From contig CALFLL010000063.1 in NCBI GenBank assembly GCA_937880845.1, positions 1 through 64,000 on the forward strand: a stretch of DNA of 64,000 bases, given 5' to 3'. The stretch's first letter is position 1. Each line of letters begins with the position of its first letter. The notes under the pieces are model-generated. The model saw nothing but the letters and a program-made list of their open reading frames with translations, was not told the origin of the DNA and did not search any database. Positions 48,467-57,153 of this stretch are shown piece after piece. Position numbers and translations under genes: made by a program. Source of the stretch: an uncultured Drancourtella sp. (GTDB taxonomy: Bacteria; Bacillota; Clostridia; Lachnospirales; Lachnospiraceae).

Positions 48467-50379
48467 ATGTAAGCACCCCTTTCACTTTCTCCGCCTGTTT
48501 TTTTCGTTACTTTTTTACTGTCCATGTATTCCAGAATCGGCTTCGCACTTTTACGGCTTGTTGAGAACATATCCCGCACTTCCGCGATTGTGATCACTCC
48601 GTCTTTTTTCAACTTTTCTCTGATTTTCTTTTCTGCATCTTCCATATAGCCGGAAAGTGTATACATTTCATCGTTGATTTTTACGACTTTCTCTTCTGCT
48701 GCCAGTACCTGAAGGACATCCTCTTTTGTTCCTTCCGGCAGTTTCGGAAATTCAATCTCGGAAAAACGCACAAAATCATATCTTGCCCTTTCAAAAGTGT
48801 CAAGGATGATCCTGGCTGTTTTCTCAAACACTTCATCTTTTGGAATCTCATGATCCGGACAATATAAGAATTCTCCTTTTCTCGCAATCCTTCCCATCTC
48901 TGTCATTTTTTCAATGTACAGGTCAAATATATTCGGTTTTACCTGTTTCATGAACTTCATATGTACCTCTGCTTTTTGCATCCCGTAACGATATGGGTGT
49001 TCCTTATGAAATTTGGAAAGAGCCGCCAAAATCTGATCTGTCATGGCTTCCATGGAAGTTCTGTGCCATACATAGGTATCTTTTTTCATCGGGAAGAGAA
49101 TGACTGTCTGACTCTCTTCCAGTTCCCGGATATCTTTCTCTACTTCATCGGAGGACAGTGCCGTAATCTTTGCAAGTTCTGCCATTGTTACCATTGTAGC
49201 TTCATGCTGCTTTACATGAAGTTCAATGACATCTGCGGAAGAGCCGGATTCTTTTTGTTTCAGTTCTTCGATGGCATCCTTCTGGAAACGTTTCTTTTTC
49301 TTTGGGTTCGGTTCCAGTACCACTCCTCCTCCGATAGTTTCCATCGGTGAATAAAAACGTACCACAAACCGGTCGCCTCTTCTCAGTGCGATTTCTTCTT
49401 CCAGGCGAAGCTGTACATATCCGCTTTCTCCCGGTCCGATTTCTTCCTTATCAAGAAGAACGGCACGGCAGAGGATCTCACTTGTACCGCTGAAAAAGTG
49501 AAGTCTTGAATTGTTTGTGAGAATACGCATGGAAGATGGAAGTACGTTCAGTTTCACATCCAGAAGATCCGTGTTTTTCATATTCTTTGGCGGAGCCAGT
49601 ACGCATCCTCTCTTAATTTCTGATTTTTTTACATTGGAAAGATTGATGGCAACACGCTGTCCCGCATAGCAGACGTCCACACTTTCCCCGTGCACCTGAA
49701 TACTTCTGATCTTACATTCTTTTCCAATCGGATACATACAGAGCGTATCCTCTTTTCGGATGGTTCCTGCAAGAAGCGTTCCGGTGATGATGGTACCAAA
49801 ACCGGATAAGGTAAACGCCCTGTCGATCGGAAGACGCGGAATCGTGTGGATATCTTTTTCCGTCACTTCATTTTCCGTCATCTTCTGAATGGTGTCAATC
49901 AGCTCCGGAAGCCCCTGCCCGCTTGCAGCAGATACTTTCACGACCGGCGCTCCTTCAAGGAACGTTCCTTCCAGTTCTTCTTTTACTTCCTCTTCCACCA
50001 GTTCCAGCCATTCCTCATCAACAAGATCACATTTGTTCAGAACAATGATACTTTTTTCGATTCCAAGCTGTCCGAGAATATCCATATGTTCTCTTGTCTG
50101 AGGCATGATCCCTTCATCTGCCGCAATAACCAGCATGACCAGATCCATCCCTACAACTCCGGCAACCATATTATTGATAAACCGCTCATGTCCAGGTACA
50201 TCAATGATCCCTGCTCTGTCACCGTTTGGCAGATCAAAATACGTAAATCCAAGATCGATGGTGATGCCTCGTCTTTGTTCTTCTTCCCATCGGTCTGTAT
50301 TTCTTCCTGTCAACGCTTTGATAAGCGTTGTTTTTCCATGGTCAATATGACCCGCTGTTCCAATAATAATATGTTTCAT
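48463..50379 (-). CDS. selB: Selenocysteine-specific elongation factor SelB
   Basis: A 638-residue GTPase that delivers Sec-tRNA to UGA codons marked by a SECIS. G1 GTAGHIDHGKTTLIKAL (residues 7-23), G3 DVPGHERF, G4 NKCDLVDEE, then two beta-barrel domains and four winged helices at the C-terminus that bind the SECIS RNA (end of protein, VRDMFSTSRKSAKPILEYMD). Full length. It lies 37 bases after selA and overlaps lysR. Confidence 0.97.
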   Translation of the reverse strand: MKHIIIGTAGHIDHGKTTLIKALTGRNTDRWEEEQRRGITIDLGFTYFDLPNGDRAGIIDVPGHERFINNMVAGVVGMDLVMLVIAADEGIMPQTREHMDILGQLGIEKSIIVLNKCDLVDEEWLELVEEEVKEELEGTFLEGAPVVKVSAASGQGLPELIDTIQKMTENEVTEKDIHTIPRLPIDRAFTLSGFGTIITGTLLAGTIRKEDTLCMYPIGKECKIRSIQVHGESVDVCYAGQRVAINLSNVKKSEIKRGCVLAPPKNMKNTDLLDVKLNVLPSSMRILTNNSRLHFFSGTSEILCRAVLLDKEEIGPGESGYVQLRLEEEIALRRGDRFVVRFYSPMETIGGGVVLEPNPKKKKRFQKDAIEELKQKESGSSADVIELHVKQHEATMVTMAELAKITALSSDEVEKDIRELEESQTVILFPMKKDTYVWHRTSMEAMTDQILAALSKFHKEHPYRYGMQKAEVHMKFMKQVKPNIFDLYIEKMTEMGRIARKGEFLYCPDHEIPKDEVFEKTARIILDTFERARYDFVRFSEIEFPKLPEGTKEDVLQVLAAEEKVVKINDEMYTLSGYMEDAEKKIREKLKKDGVITIAEVRDMFSTSRKSAKPILEYMDSKKVTKKTGGESERGAYI

Positions 50380-50416
50380 TTTTCCATCCCTATTTAATCA
50401 CTTCATTTGTTTTTTG

Positions 50417-51811
50417 TTATAAAAGCTGCTTTAATTCATCTGCAGCAATTCTCATCTGTTCTTCATCCATTGTCCGGACATCCAGAAGAATCTCATCATT
50501 TACAACTCTTGGGATGATCGGTATATCCAACTGACGCATTTGGGATTCAAGCCGCGAAACCGTCATCTGATCCGGATGGATTGAAATACCCATACTTTCG
50601 ATACGTTCCAACGGAAGAGAACCGCCCCCGATCTGGGATTCACATTTGCATACCGTAATCCGTGCTTTTACTTTTCTTGCTGTCAACATTCTTTTGAATC
50701 TCTTTGCATCTTTTTCCACTTCTTCTTTAGACTTTGTGATCATCCTGAGTACCGGAATTTTCTTTACGGCATTTTCTTCACTTAAATATTCCTGAAGGAC
50801 AAGTTCCAGTGCGGTAGCCGTAAATTTGTCAATACGGAGTGCTCTTGTCAGCTGATTCTTCTTCATCTGGTCAATGTATTTTTTCTTTCCTACGATAATT
50901 CCGGCCTGAGGACCTCCAAGAAGCTTGTCGCCGCTGAAACAGACGACATCCGCACCCTTTTGAATGGAATTCTGGACCGTCGGTTCATAGGTAAGCCCGT
51001 ATTTACTGAGGTCGATCAAAACCCCGCTTCCAAGGTCTTCAATGATCGGAAGATCATATTCTTTGCCAAGCGGGATCAGTTCATCTATGGATACCGAATC
51101 CGTAAATCCGACGATTCTGTAATTGCTTGTATGTACTTTCAGAAATGCTTTTGTTTCCTCTGTTACTGCCTGTGCATAATCAGAATAATGGGTTTTGTTT
51201 GTAGTGCCGACTTCTACAAGATGGGCACCGCTTTGTTCCATTACATCGGGAATACGAAACTTCCCTCCGATTTCCACCAGTTCTCCTCTTGACACGATAA
51301 CTTCTCCGCCTTTTGCCATGGAACTTAAAATGAGCATCACCGCCGAAGCATTGTTGTTTACAGCCATCGCCGCTTCTGCTCCTGTAATCTTACAGAGAAG
51401 CTTTTCAAAATGGGAATATCTTTCTCCTCGTTTTCCCGCTTCCAGATCGTACTCCAAATTAGAATATCCGCAAGCAACCTCCGCTATTCTGGCAAGATGT
51501 TCTTTGCTGATCGGAGCCCTTCCCAGATTTGTATGAAGAATCGTTCCTGTTCCGTTAATGACCGGCCTCATATCCGGTGTATGCATTTTTTTCACTCTTT
51601 GAACGATATGTAAAACCAGTCCTTCAATCTCGTTTCTGATCTTTTCTTCCTCATCACATTCCCGTATCAACGTCCGTACACTGTCTATCTCTTCTCTTAT
51701 GGCATCCATCACCGTATCTCTGTCAAATGTTTCAATCGCTTCTTTTATCTTCATATCTTCCAACAACACGTCAACTTTTGGAATGCTGCGGTAAAATAGA
51801 TTTTTATTCAT
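50417..51811 (-). CDS. selA: L-seryl-tRNA(Sec) selenium transferase SelA
   Basis: A 464-residue PLP enzyme that turns seryl-tRNA-Sec into selenocysteinyl-tRNA. The PLP lysine is in CFSGDKLLGGPQAGIIVGKK (about residue 293), the N-terminal tRNA-binding region starts with YRSIPKVDVLLED, and RPVINGTGTILHTNLGRAP is a family signature. Normal length. It follows selD by 31 bases. Confidence 0.97.
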   Translation of the reverse strand: MNKNLFYRSIPKVDVLLEDMKIKEAIETFDRDTVMDAIREEIDSVRTLIRECDEEEKIRNEIEGLVLHIVQRVKKMHTPDMRPVINGTGTILHTNLGRAPISKEHLARIAEVACGYSNLEYDLEAGKRGERYSHFEKLLCKITGAEAAMAVNNNASAVMLILSSMAKGGEVIVSRGELVEIGGKFRIPDVMEQSGAHLVEVGTTNKTHYSDYAQAVTEETKAFLKVHTSNYRIVGFTDSVSIDELIPLGKEYDLPIIEDLGSGVLIDLSKYGLTYEPTVQNSIQKGADVVCFSGDKLLGGPQAGIIVGKKKYIDQMKKNQLTRALRIDKFTATALELVLQEYLSEENAVKKIPVLRMITKSKEEVEKDAKRFKRMLTARKVKARITVCKCESQIGGGSLPLERIESMGISIHPDQMTVSRLESQMRQLDIPIIPRVVNDEILLDVRTMDEEQMRIAADELKQLL

Positions 51812-51842
51812 ACCTTTCTCTGCTTCCTTCCTCCATTATACA

Positions 51843-52892
51843 TTATACAAGACGGATAAAAGCATTCTCCTCCTGCTCTTTTTCTACTACTTCGCCGATT
51901 ACGGCTACTTTTGTATCCATTCCTTTTTTCTCAAACTCTTCCATGACAGCATCCGCCTGATCGGATGCCACGCTGATCAAAAGGCCTCCTGATGTCTGCG
52001 GGTCATACAGAAGATCCACAAAATGTTCTTCTGCCTTTCCGGTATCAACCCATGCTCCCGCATGAATCCTGTTCTTATAGGCTCCTTCCGGCACCAGTCC
52101 CATTTTTGCATATTCCATTGCATCCTCAAAGTATGGGATCTGATGTACATGAAATTGAAGACAGACATTGCTTGCCGTAGCCATCTCTGCCCCGTGCCCC
52201 AGAAGTCCGAATCCGGTAATATCCGTACATGCGGACACATCAAATTTTTCTACCACTTCTTTTGCTTTTTTATTCAGAGATGCCATAACGGTTTCTGCTT
52301 CTCTGATTGCTCTTTGGGAAGCCATCTCTGCCTTGATCGCTGTATTTACAACCCCGTTTCCTATCTGTTTTGTTAAAATAAGCTTATCGCCCGGACGACA
52401 TCCGTAATTTTTGAAAATCTTCTTCGGATGAACAAATCCGGATACACAAAGTCCGTATTTCGGTTCGTCGTCCTGGATGGTATGTCCTCCTACAAGAACG
52501 GCTCCGGCTTCCTTTACTTTATCTGCTCCTCCCTTTAATATCTCTCCTAAAATCGAAGGATCAAGACAATTCGGAAATCCGACAATATTCAGTGCCACTT
52601 TTGGATCTCCTCCCATGGCCCATACATCGCTCAGAGAATTGGCAGCGGCAATCTGACCAAACATATATGGATCATCTACGATCGGAGTAAAAAAATCCAC
52701 AGTCTGAATCATCGCAATCTCATCCGTCACCTTGTAGATTGCCGCATCATCTGCAGTTTCGATACCTACCAGAAGGTTCTCATCTTCAAATTTCGGCAGC
52801 TTACCCAGAACCTGGGCAAGGGTCTCAGGACCTATCTTGGCAGCTCATCCCGCCGTTTTGGTCATTTGCGTTAATTTCACATTATGCTTCAT
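51843..52892 (-). CDS. selD: Selenide, water dikinase SelD, itself a selenoprotein
   Basis: A 349-residue enzyme making selenophosphate from selenide and ATP. The catalytic residue is at position 16, encoded by an in-frame TGA (52845-52847) in KTAG-U-AAKIG; Escherichia coli has Cys in the equivalent place. The gene start is ATG 52892 after GAGGAGAAGAAAG. A gene caller would begin at an internal Met (52730) and lose 54 residues. Metal and ATP motifs follow (TADDAAIY, TVDFFTPIVDDPYMFGQIAA, VGGHTIQDDEPKYG). A hairpin 5 bases after the TGA fits a SECIS. First gene of the selD-selA-selB-lysR operon. Confidence 0.95.
52817..52839 (-). promoter_or_regulatory. SECIS-like hairpin of selD
   Basis: After the TGA the mRNA reads CAAG, ATA, GGTC, loop CTGA, GACC, CTTG: two stacked 4-bp stems with a 3-base bulge, starting 5 bases after the stop-like codon. 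Confidence 0.6.
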
Positions 52893-52942
52893 CTTTCTTC
52901 TCCTCTCGTTTGTCACTTATAGAAAAAACTTATAGCTTTTTT

Positions 52943-52970
52943 ATTATATCATAAACCCTTTTAACTTCAA
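52943..52970 (-). promoter_or_regulatory. Promoter of the selD operon
   Basis: On the minus strand TTGAAG, 16-bp spacer, TATAAT (52943-52948), about 50 bases before the selD start. Confidence 0.65.
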
Positions 52971-52993
52971 CCAAAATTCCCTATTTCCACATA

Positions 52994-53028
52994 AAAACAG
53001 GACTGACAGCTTTTCTTGCCAATCCTGT
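52994..53028 (-). terminator. yedF terminator
   Basis: Stem CAGGACTGACA / TTGCCAATCCTG (imperfect, outer ACAGGA / TCCTGT perfect), with A run 52994-52998 reading as T on the minus strand. It separates yedF from selD. Confidence 0.75.
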
Positions 53029-53054
53029 GACTGTTTTTATGTGTTTCTTCTATA

Positions 53055-53663
53055 TTATGGTCTGATAATTCTGTTCGCTTTCGCCATTATTTCTACAATA
53101 CTGTACATGTTTGTCACGCTTCCTACTGCCAGTTTTTCTTTCAAATCATAATAGTCAAGACAGGTTCCACATGTAAGGATCTCAACTCCCTGAGCTTCCA
53201 GGCTCTTTAAGTCTTCCAGAGAATCCGACTCTTCTGTCGTAAGGGTTGCCCCTCCATTATAAAACAGCATGGTCTTTGGCAGTTCATCCAGCTGAGTCAC
53301 GGCAAAAATGAAACCTTTCATCAATACTTTTCCAAGTTCGTCATTTCCGCTTCCCATTTTATCGGAAGATACCACAACGATGGTGTTGCCGCGTTTATCC
53401 GGAGTGCAGGAAATTTCTTCCTCTGTTTCTTTACCGGCAGGAACCTCTCCCACTTCAATCAGGATCTTATATTCTTTTTCCGCTATTTTTTCGGATGTCA
53501 CCTTTCCGCCGGATGACTGACCGAGTTTTGTCACATTCTGAACCGCAATTTCATTATCTACAAGTACCTCTATCACATCCGGTCCCTTCAGCTCTTTCAT
53601 CGCATTTTTCGTTTTAATCACAGGAATCGGACAGTTATCTCCGATTGCATTTACCTTTATCAT
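53055..53663 (-). CDS. yedF: Selenium metabolism protein YedF
   Basis: A 202-residue protein. Residues 1-70 are a TusA-like domain (VNAIGDNCPIPVIKTKNAMK) in which the usual CPEP motif reads CPIP, and residues about 95-200 are a DsrE-like domain (TIVVVSSDKMGSGNDELGKV, LTCGTCLDYYDLKEKLAVG) with paired cysteines. This arrangement matches the YedF family that co-occurs with SelD. Start 53663 is preferred over a GTG four codons earlier because AAAGGTGG precedes it. Probably a selenium carrier or regulator (inference). Confidence 0.88.
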   Translation of the reverse strand: MIKVNAIGDNCPIPVIKTKNAMKELKGPDVIEVLVDNEIAVQNVTKLGQSSGGKVTSEKIAEKEYKILIEVGEVPAGKETEEEISCTPDKRGNTIVVVSSDKMGSGNDELGKVLMKGFIFAVTQLDELPKTMLFYNGGATLTTEESDSLEDLKSLEAQGVEILTCGTCLDYYDLKEKLAVGSVTNMYSIVEIMAKANRIIRP

Positions 53664-53709
53664 ATTCCGTTCCACCTTTCCTGTCAGGTTTTACCTGTAC
53701 ACTGCTATT

Positions 53710-53738
53710 ATTTTAGCACTACAACGGAAAACGGTAAA
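53710..53738 (-). promoter_or_regulatory. Promoter of yedF
   Basis: On the minus strand TTTACC, 17-bp spacer, TAAAAT with an extended -10 TGC before it. A CAGGT-AAA-ACCTG dyad lies in the start region downstream. Confidence 0.5.
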
Positions 53739-53809
53739 CGGATTTTTCCATTGCTTTTTTCAATGTTATGATAAATATTTTCTATAAACAGCCTTTCTCA
53801 AAATCCATA

Positions 53810-53838
53810 TTGAGCTTTCTTTTTATTACTGTTATAAT
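53810..53838 (+). promoter_or_regulatory. Promoter of the methyltransferase gene
   Basis: TTGAGC (53810-53815), 17-bp spacer, TATAAT (53833-53838), 68 bases before the start. Confidence 0.65.
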
Positions 53839-53906
53839 TAAGAAACACTAAAATGGAACTCTGTTTTATGGATAAAATATATTTTTTTAAGAAAGGACAC
53901 GTTAAT

Positions 53907-54767
53907 ATGTGGATTGCAGATGGTTGGAAAGACTATGAAGTCATTGACTGTTCCTGCGGTGAAAAACTGGAACGCTGGGGCGAATACATTCTTGTTCGTC
54001 CGGACCCGCAGGTAATATGGAACACAGAAAAAAAGGAAAAAGGGTGGAAAAAGCCAAACGCTCACTATCACCGCAGCAAAAAAGGAGGCGGTGAGTGGGA
54101 ATTTTTCAGCCTTCCGGAACAGTGGAAGATTCATTACAAAGATCTGACCTTTCATTTGAAACCTTTTAGTTTCAAACATACCGGGCTGTTTCCGGAACAG
54201 GCAACGAACTGGGACTGGTTTTCCGAAAAGATCAAACATGCCGGCCGGCCGGTCAAAGTTTTAAATCTTTTTGCCTATACCGGCGGTGCCACACTTGCTG
54301 CCGCAAAGGCAGGGGCTCATGTTACTCATGTAGATGCTTCGAAAGGCATGGTCAACTGGGCAAAGGAAAACGCTGCCGCTTCCGGTCTTTCCGATGCACC
54401 GATCCGATGGCTTGTAGATGACTGTATGAAATTTGTAGAACGGGAAATCCGCCGCGGCAATCATTACGACGCCATCATCATGGATCCCCCTTCCTACGGC
54501 CGTGGGCCAAAAGGAGAAATCTGGAAAATCGAAGATGCCATTCATCCTCTGATCAAGAAATGTACGCAGATCTTATCGGATCAGCCTTTGTTTTTCTTAA
54601 TTAATTCTTATACAACAGGTCTGGCTCCTGCCGTACTTACTTACATGCTTTCCGTAGAAATGAAAAAATGGAACGGACACGTAGATTCTCAGGAAATCGG
54701 TCTGCCTGTTTCTTCCAATGGCCTTGTCCTCCCATGCGGGGCAAGCGGACGCTGGGAAGCCAGATAA
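53907..54767 (+). CDS. Class I SAM-dependent methyltransferase, RlmI/RlmK-like
   Basis: A 286-residue protein resembling the catalytic half of 23S rRNA cytosine methyltransferases (RlmI/RlmL C-terminal domain). SAM-binding: VLNLFAYTGGATLAAAKAGA (about 118-137) and VDASKGMVNWAKENA; catalytic NPPY-like motif here reads DPPSYGRGPKGEIWK. The PUA domain of RlmI is missing. The start at 53907 follows GAAAGGACACG and is preferred over an upstream in-frame ATG. It diverges from yedF and stands alone before nagB. The true RNA or protein substrate is unknown. Confidence 0.85.
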   Translation: MWIADGWKDYEVIDCSCGEKLERWGEYILVRPDPQVIWNTEKKEKGWKKPNAHYHRSKKGGGEWEFFSLPEQWKIHYKDLTFHLKPFSFKHTGLFPEQATNWDWFSEKIKHAGRPVKVLNLFAYTGGATLAAAKAGAHVTHVDASKGMVNWAKENAAASGLSDAPIRWLVDDCMKFVEREIRRGNHYDAIIMDPPSYGRGPKGEIWKIEDAIHPLIKKCTQILSDQPLFFLINSYTTGLAPAVLTYMLSVEMKKWNGHVDSQEIGLPVSSNGLVLPCGASGRWEAR

Positions 54768-54823
54768 CTTCCTTCGGAAATATTTTTAAATCCTACGTTT
54801 TGAAAGTACATTCAATCATGATG

Positions 54824-54847
54824 TGCTATACTGTAACTATAATTACA
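54824..54847 (+). promoter_or_regulatory. nagB promoter with overlapping palindrome
   Basis: Extended -10 TGC-TATACT (54824-54832) directly followed by the palindrome TGTAA-CTATAA-TTACA (54832-54847), 17 bases before the nagB start. The palindrome is a good operator candidate, for example for a GntR-type regulator, but none is encoded nearby. Confidence 0.5.
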
Positions 54848-54863
54848 AAGGGGGATTTTAAAA

Positions 54864-55595
54864 ATGAAATTCTATGAAGAAAAAGACTATGATGCATTAA
54901 GTCAGAGAGCCGCAAACATTATAGCTGCTCAAATCGTGACAAAACCGGATTGTGTTCTTGGTCTTGCTACCGGATCTTCTCCGGTCGGTACTTACAAACG
55001 CCTGATTGAAAAATATGAAAACGGAGATCTTGATTTTTCACAGGTAAAAACAGCAAACCTTGACGAATACAAGGGGCTTACAAAAGACAATGACCAAAGC
55101 TACTACTATTTTATGCATGAAAACTTATTCGATCATGTAAATATCTGTCCGGAAAATACAAATATTCCTGACGGAACAAAGGAAGACAGTACTGCAGAAT
55201 GCAGTCATTATGAAGAAGTGATCGCTTCTCTCGGCGGAGTGGATCTGCAGCTTTTGGGCCTTGGCCACAATGGTCACATCGGTTTTAATGAACCGGCAGA
55301 TGACTTTGCCAAGACCACACATTGTGTAGACCTTCAGGAAAGTACCATCGAAGCAAATAAACGTTTCTTTGCTTCTGCCGATGATGTACCAAGACAGGCT
55401 TATACAATGGGTATCGGAACAATCATGCGTGCCAAAAAAATCCTGCTTGTAGTCAGCGGTGAAGACAAAGCCGATATCGTTGCAAAGGCTTTCTTCGGAC
55501 CGGTTACTCCAAATGTACCTGCATCTATCCTGCAGTTCCATCCGGATGTGACAATCGTCGGAGATAAAGCTGCTTTTTCAAAAATTCCTCATTAA
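54864..55595 (+). CDS. nagB: Glucosamine-6-phosphate deaminase
   Basis: A 243-residue enzyme converting glucosamine-6-phosphate to fructose-6-phosphate and ammonia. Motifs: LGLATGSSPVGTYKRLIEKY, NLDEYKGL with the base Asp, and GLGHNGHIGFNEP with the catalytic His. The length is normal for the short Gram-positive form. It is followed by nagA after 65 bases and serves amino-sugar use. Confidence 0.97.
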   Translation: MKFYEEKDYDALSQRAANIIAAQIVTKPDCVLGLATGSSPVGTYKRLIEKYENGDLDFSQVKTANLDEYKGLTKDNDQSYYYFMHENLFDHVNICPENTNIPDGTKEDSTAECSHYEEVIASLGGVDLQLLGLGHNGHIGFNEPADDFAKTTHCVDLQESTIEANKRFFASADDVPRQAYTMGIGTIMRAKKILLVVSGEDKADIVAKAFFGPVTPNVPASILQFHPDVTIVGDKAAFSKIPH

Positions 55596-55660
55596 TTTAA
55601 AACCGGGATGCCGTATCGGAAGCACATGTTTCCCCGGCATCCCTTTCTTACAGAAGGAGA

Positions 55661-56782
55661 ATGACCATGATTATTAAAAATGTAAAAATGTATGGCGAAG
55701 ATAAAATCTTTCATGAAGGAGAAGTTGTGATTGAAAATGGTATGTTTCAGTCGGAAGCTTCCGATTTTTCCGAAATCATCGACGGCGAGGGAGCTTATGC
55801 AATTCCTGGCCTTATCGACATTCATTTTCACGGATGTAAAGGGGCCGATATTTGTGACAACGATCCTGAAGCAATCCGTACCATTGCAGAATATGAAGCT
55901 TCCATCGGTGTTACAACAATCTGTCCTGCAACCATGACTCTTCCGGTAGAAGAATTAAAGGACATCCTTTCTACCGCTGCCTCTTATAAAAACGAAAAAG
56001 GTGCTCACCTTGCAGGATTAAATATGGAAGGTCCTTTTATCAGTATTGCCAAAAAAGGAGCACAGGATGAACGAAACATCATCACCTGTGATTCTGCAAC
56101 TTTTAATGAATTCCAGAAGGCAGCAAACGGTCTGATCAAATTTATCGGTGTTGCCCCTGAGATGAATCCGGACAAGACACTGAAATTTATCCGTGATGTA
56201 AAGGACAAAGTTTCTGTTTCTCTGGCTCATACAAATGCAGACTATGAAGAGGCAAAAGCCGCTTTTGATGCAGGTGCCTGCCATGCCGTCCATCTGTTTA
56301 ATGCCATGCCGGCATTTACCCACCGTGAACCGGGTGTAGTCGGCGCTGTATTTGACAGTAAACATGTTTTTGCGGAACTGATTTGTGACGGTGTCCACAT
56401 CCACCCTTCCATGGTGCGTGCCGCATTTGCAATGATGGGCGCCGACAGGATCTGCCTGATCAGTGACAGTATGCGTGCAACCGGAATGCCGGATGGTTCT
56501 TATACCCTGGGCGGCCTTGACGTAACGGTAAGAGGCAAACATGCAACACTTACTTCCAACGGAGCTTTGGCAGGTTCTGTTACAAACTTGATGGATTGTA
56601 TGCGTACGGCAGTAAAAGAAATGAACATTCCTCTGGAAGATGCCATCGGATGTGCAACCATCAATCCGGCACGTGCACTTCATCTGGAACATAAGTACGG
56701 AAGTATTGCTCCGGGAAAAGTAGGAAATCTTGTTCTTTTAAACCCGGATCTTTCTTTAAAACAGGTCATTATTAACGGATAA
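55661..56782 (+). CDS. nagA: N-acetylglucosamine-6-phosphate deacetylase
   Basis: A 373-residue metal-dependent deacetylase that supplies glucosamine-6-phosphate to NagB. Metal-binding motifs: PGLIDIHFHGCKG, NMEGPFIS, SLAHTNADYEEAKAAFDAGA and HLFNAM; catalytic Asp in CLISDSMRATG. Standard length. It follows nagB on the same strand, and the unknown 117-residue gene starts 17 bases later. Confidence 0.97.
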   Translation: MTMIIKNVKMYGEDKIFHEGEVVIENGMFQSEASDFSEIIDGEGAYAIPGLIDIHFHGCKGADICDNDPEAIRTIAEYEASIGVTTICPATMTLPVEELKDILSTAASYKNEKGAHLAGLNMEGPFISIAKKGAQDERNIITCDSATFNEFQKAANGLIKFIGVAPEMNPDKTLKFIRDVKDKVSVSLAHTNADYEEAKAAFDAGACHAVHLFNAMPAFTHREPGVVGAVFDSKHVFAELICDGVHIHPSMVRAAFAMMGADRICLISDSMRATGMPDGSYTLGGLDVTVRGKHATLTSNGALAGSVTNLMDCMRTAVKEMNIPLEDAIGCATINPARALHLEHKYGSIAPGKVGNLVLLNPDLSLKQVIING

Positions 56783-56799
56783 TTTCCCGGAGGGTTATT

Positions 56800-57153
56800 A
56801 TGGATCATACTTTATTTTTATCCTGTCCCGGTTTCCTTTACCAGATTGGGACGGATTATTTCTATCTTGGAAAATGGATTTGTCAGAAATGCACGGACTG
56901 CGATGTAACAGACACCCATTTTATGTATAAACTGGCTTTACAAAACCCAGATAATCCGGAACTAAATCTTTATTTCCAGAAACTTCGAGCTTACAGCGAT
57001 TTTGCACTTGTACCTCCCCTTAACACAAAAGCAGTCCGGGAATCACAAGATCAACTTCTTTCTTCGCTCAGCGAAAAAGAACTGGAAGATCTCCTTCGGC
57101 AGAGAGATGATTTTATTTCCTGTCATAGCCGCTTTATAGGAGGTTTGTCATGA
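56800..57153 (+). CDS. Uncharacterised 117-residue protein
   Basis: I do not recognise this protein. It has an N-terminal hydrophobic-aromatic stretch (LFLSCPGFLYQIGTDYFYLG) that is too short for a clear membrane segment, a cysteine group CQKCTDCD near 29-36 that might bind metal, and a helical charged C-terminal half (SEKELEDLLRQRDDFISC). It follows nagA by 17 bases with an AGGGTT-type ribosome site and overlaps the epimerase gene by 4 bases, so it is expressed and coupled with it. Confidence 0.7.
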   Translation: MDHTLFLSCPGFLYQIGTDYFYLGKWICQKCTDCDVTDTHFMYKLALQNPDNPELNLYFQKLRAYSDFALVPPLNTKAVRESQDQLLSSLSEKELEDLLRQRDDFISCHSRFIGGLS

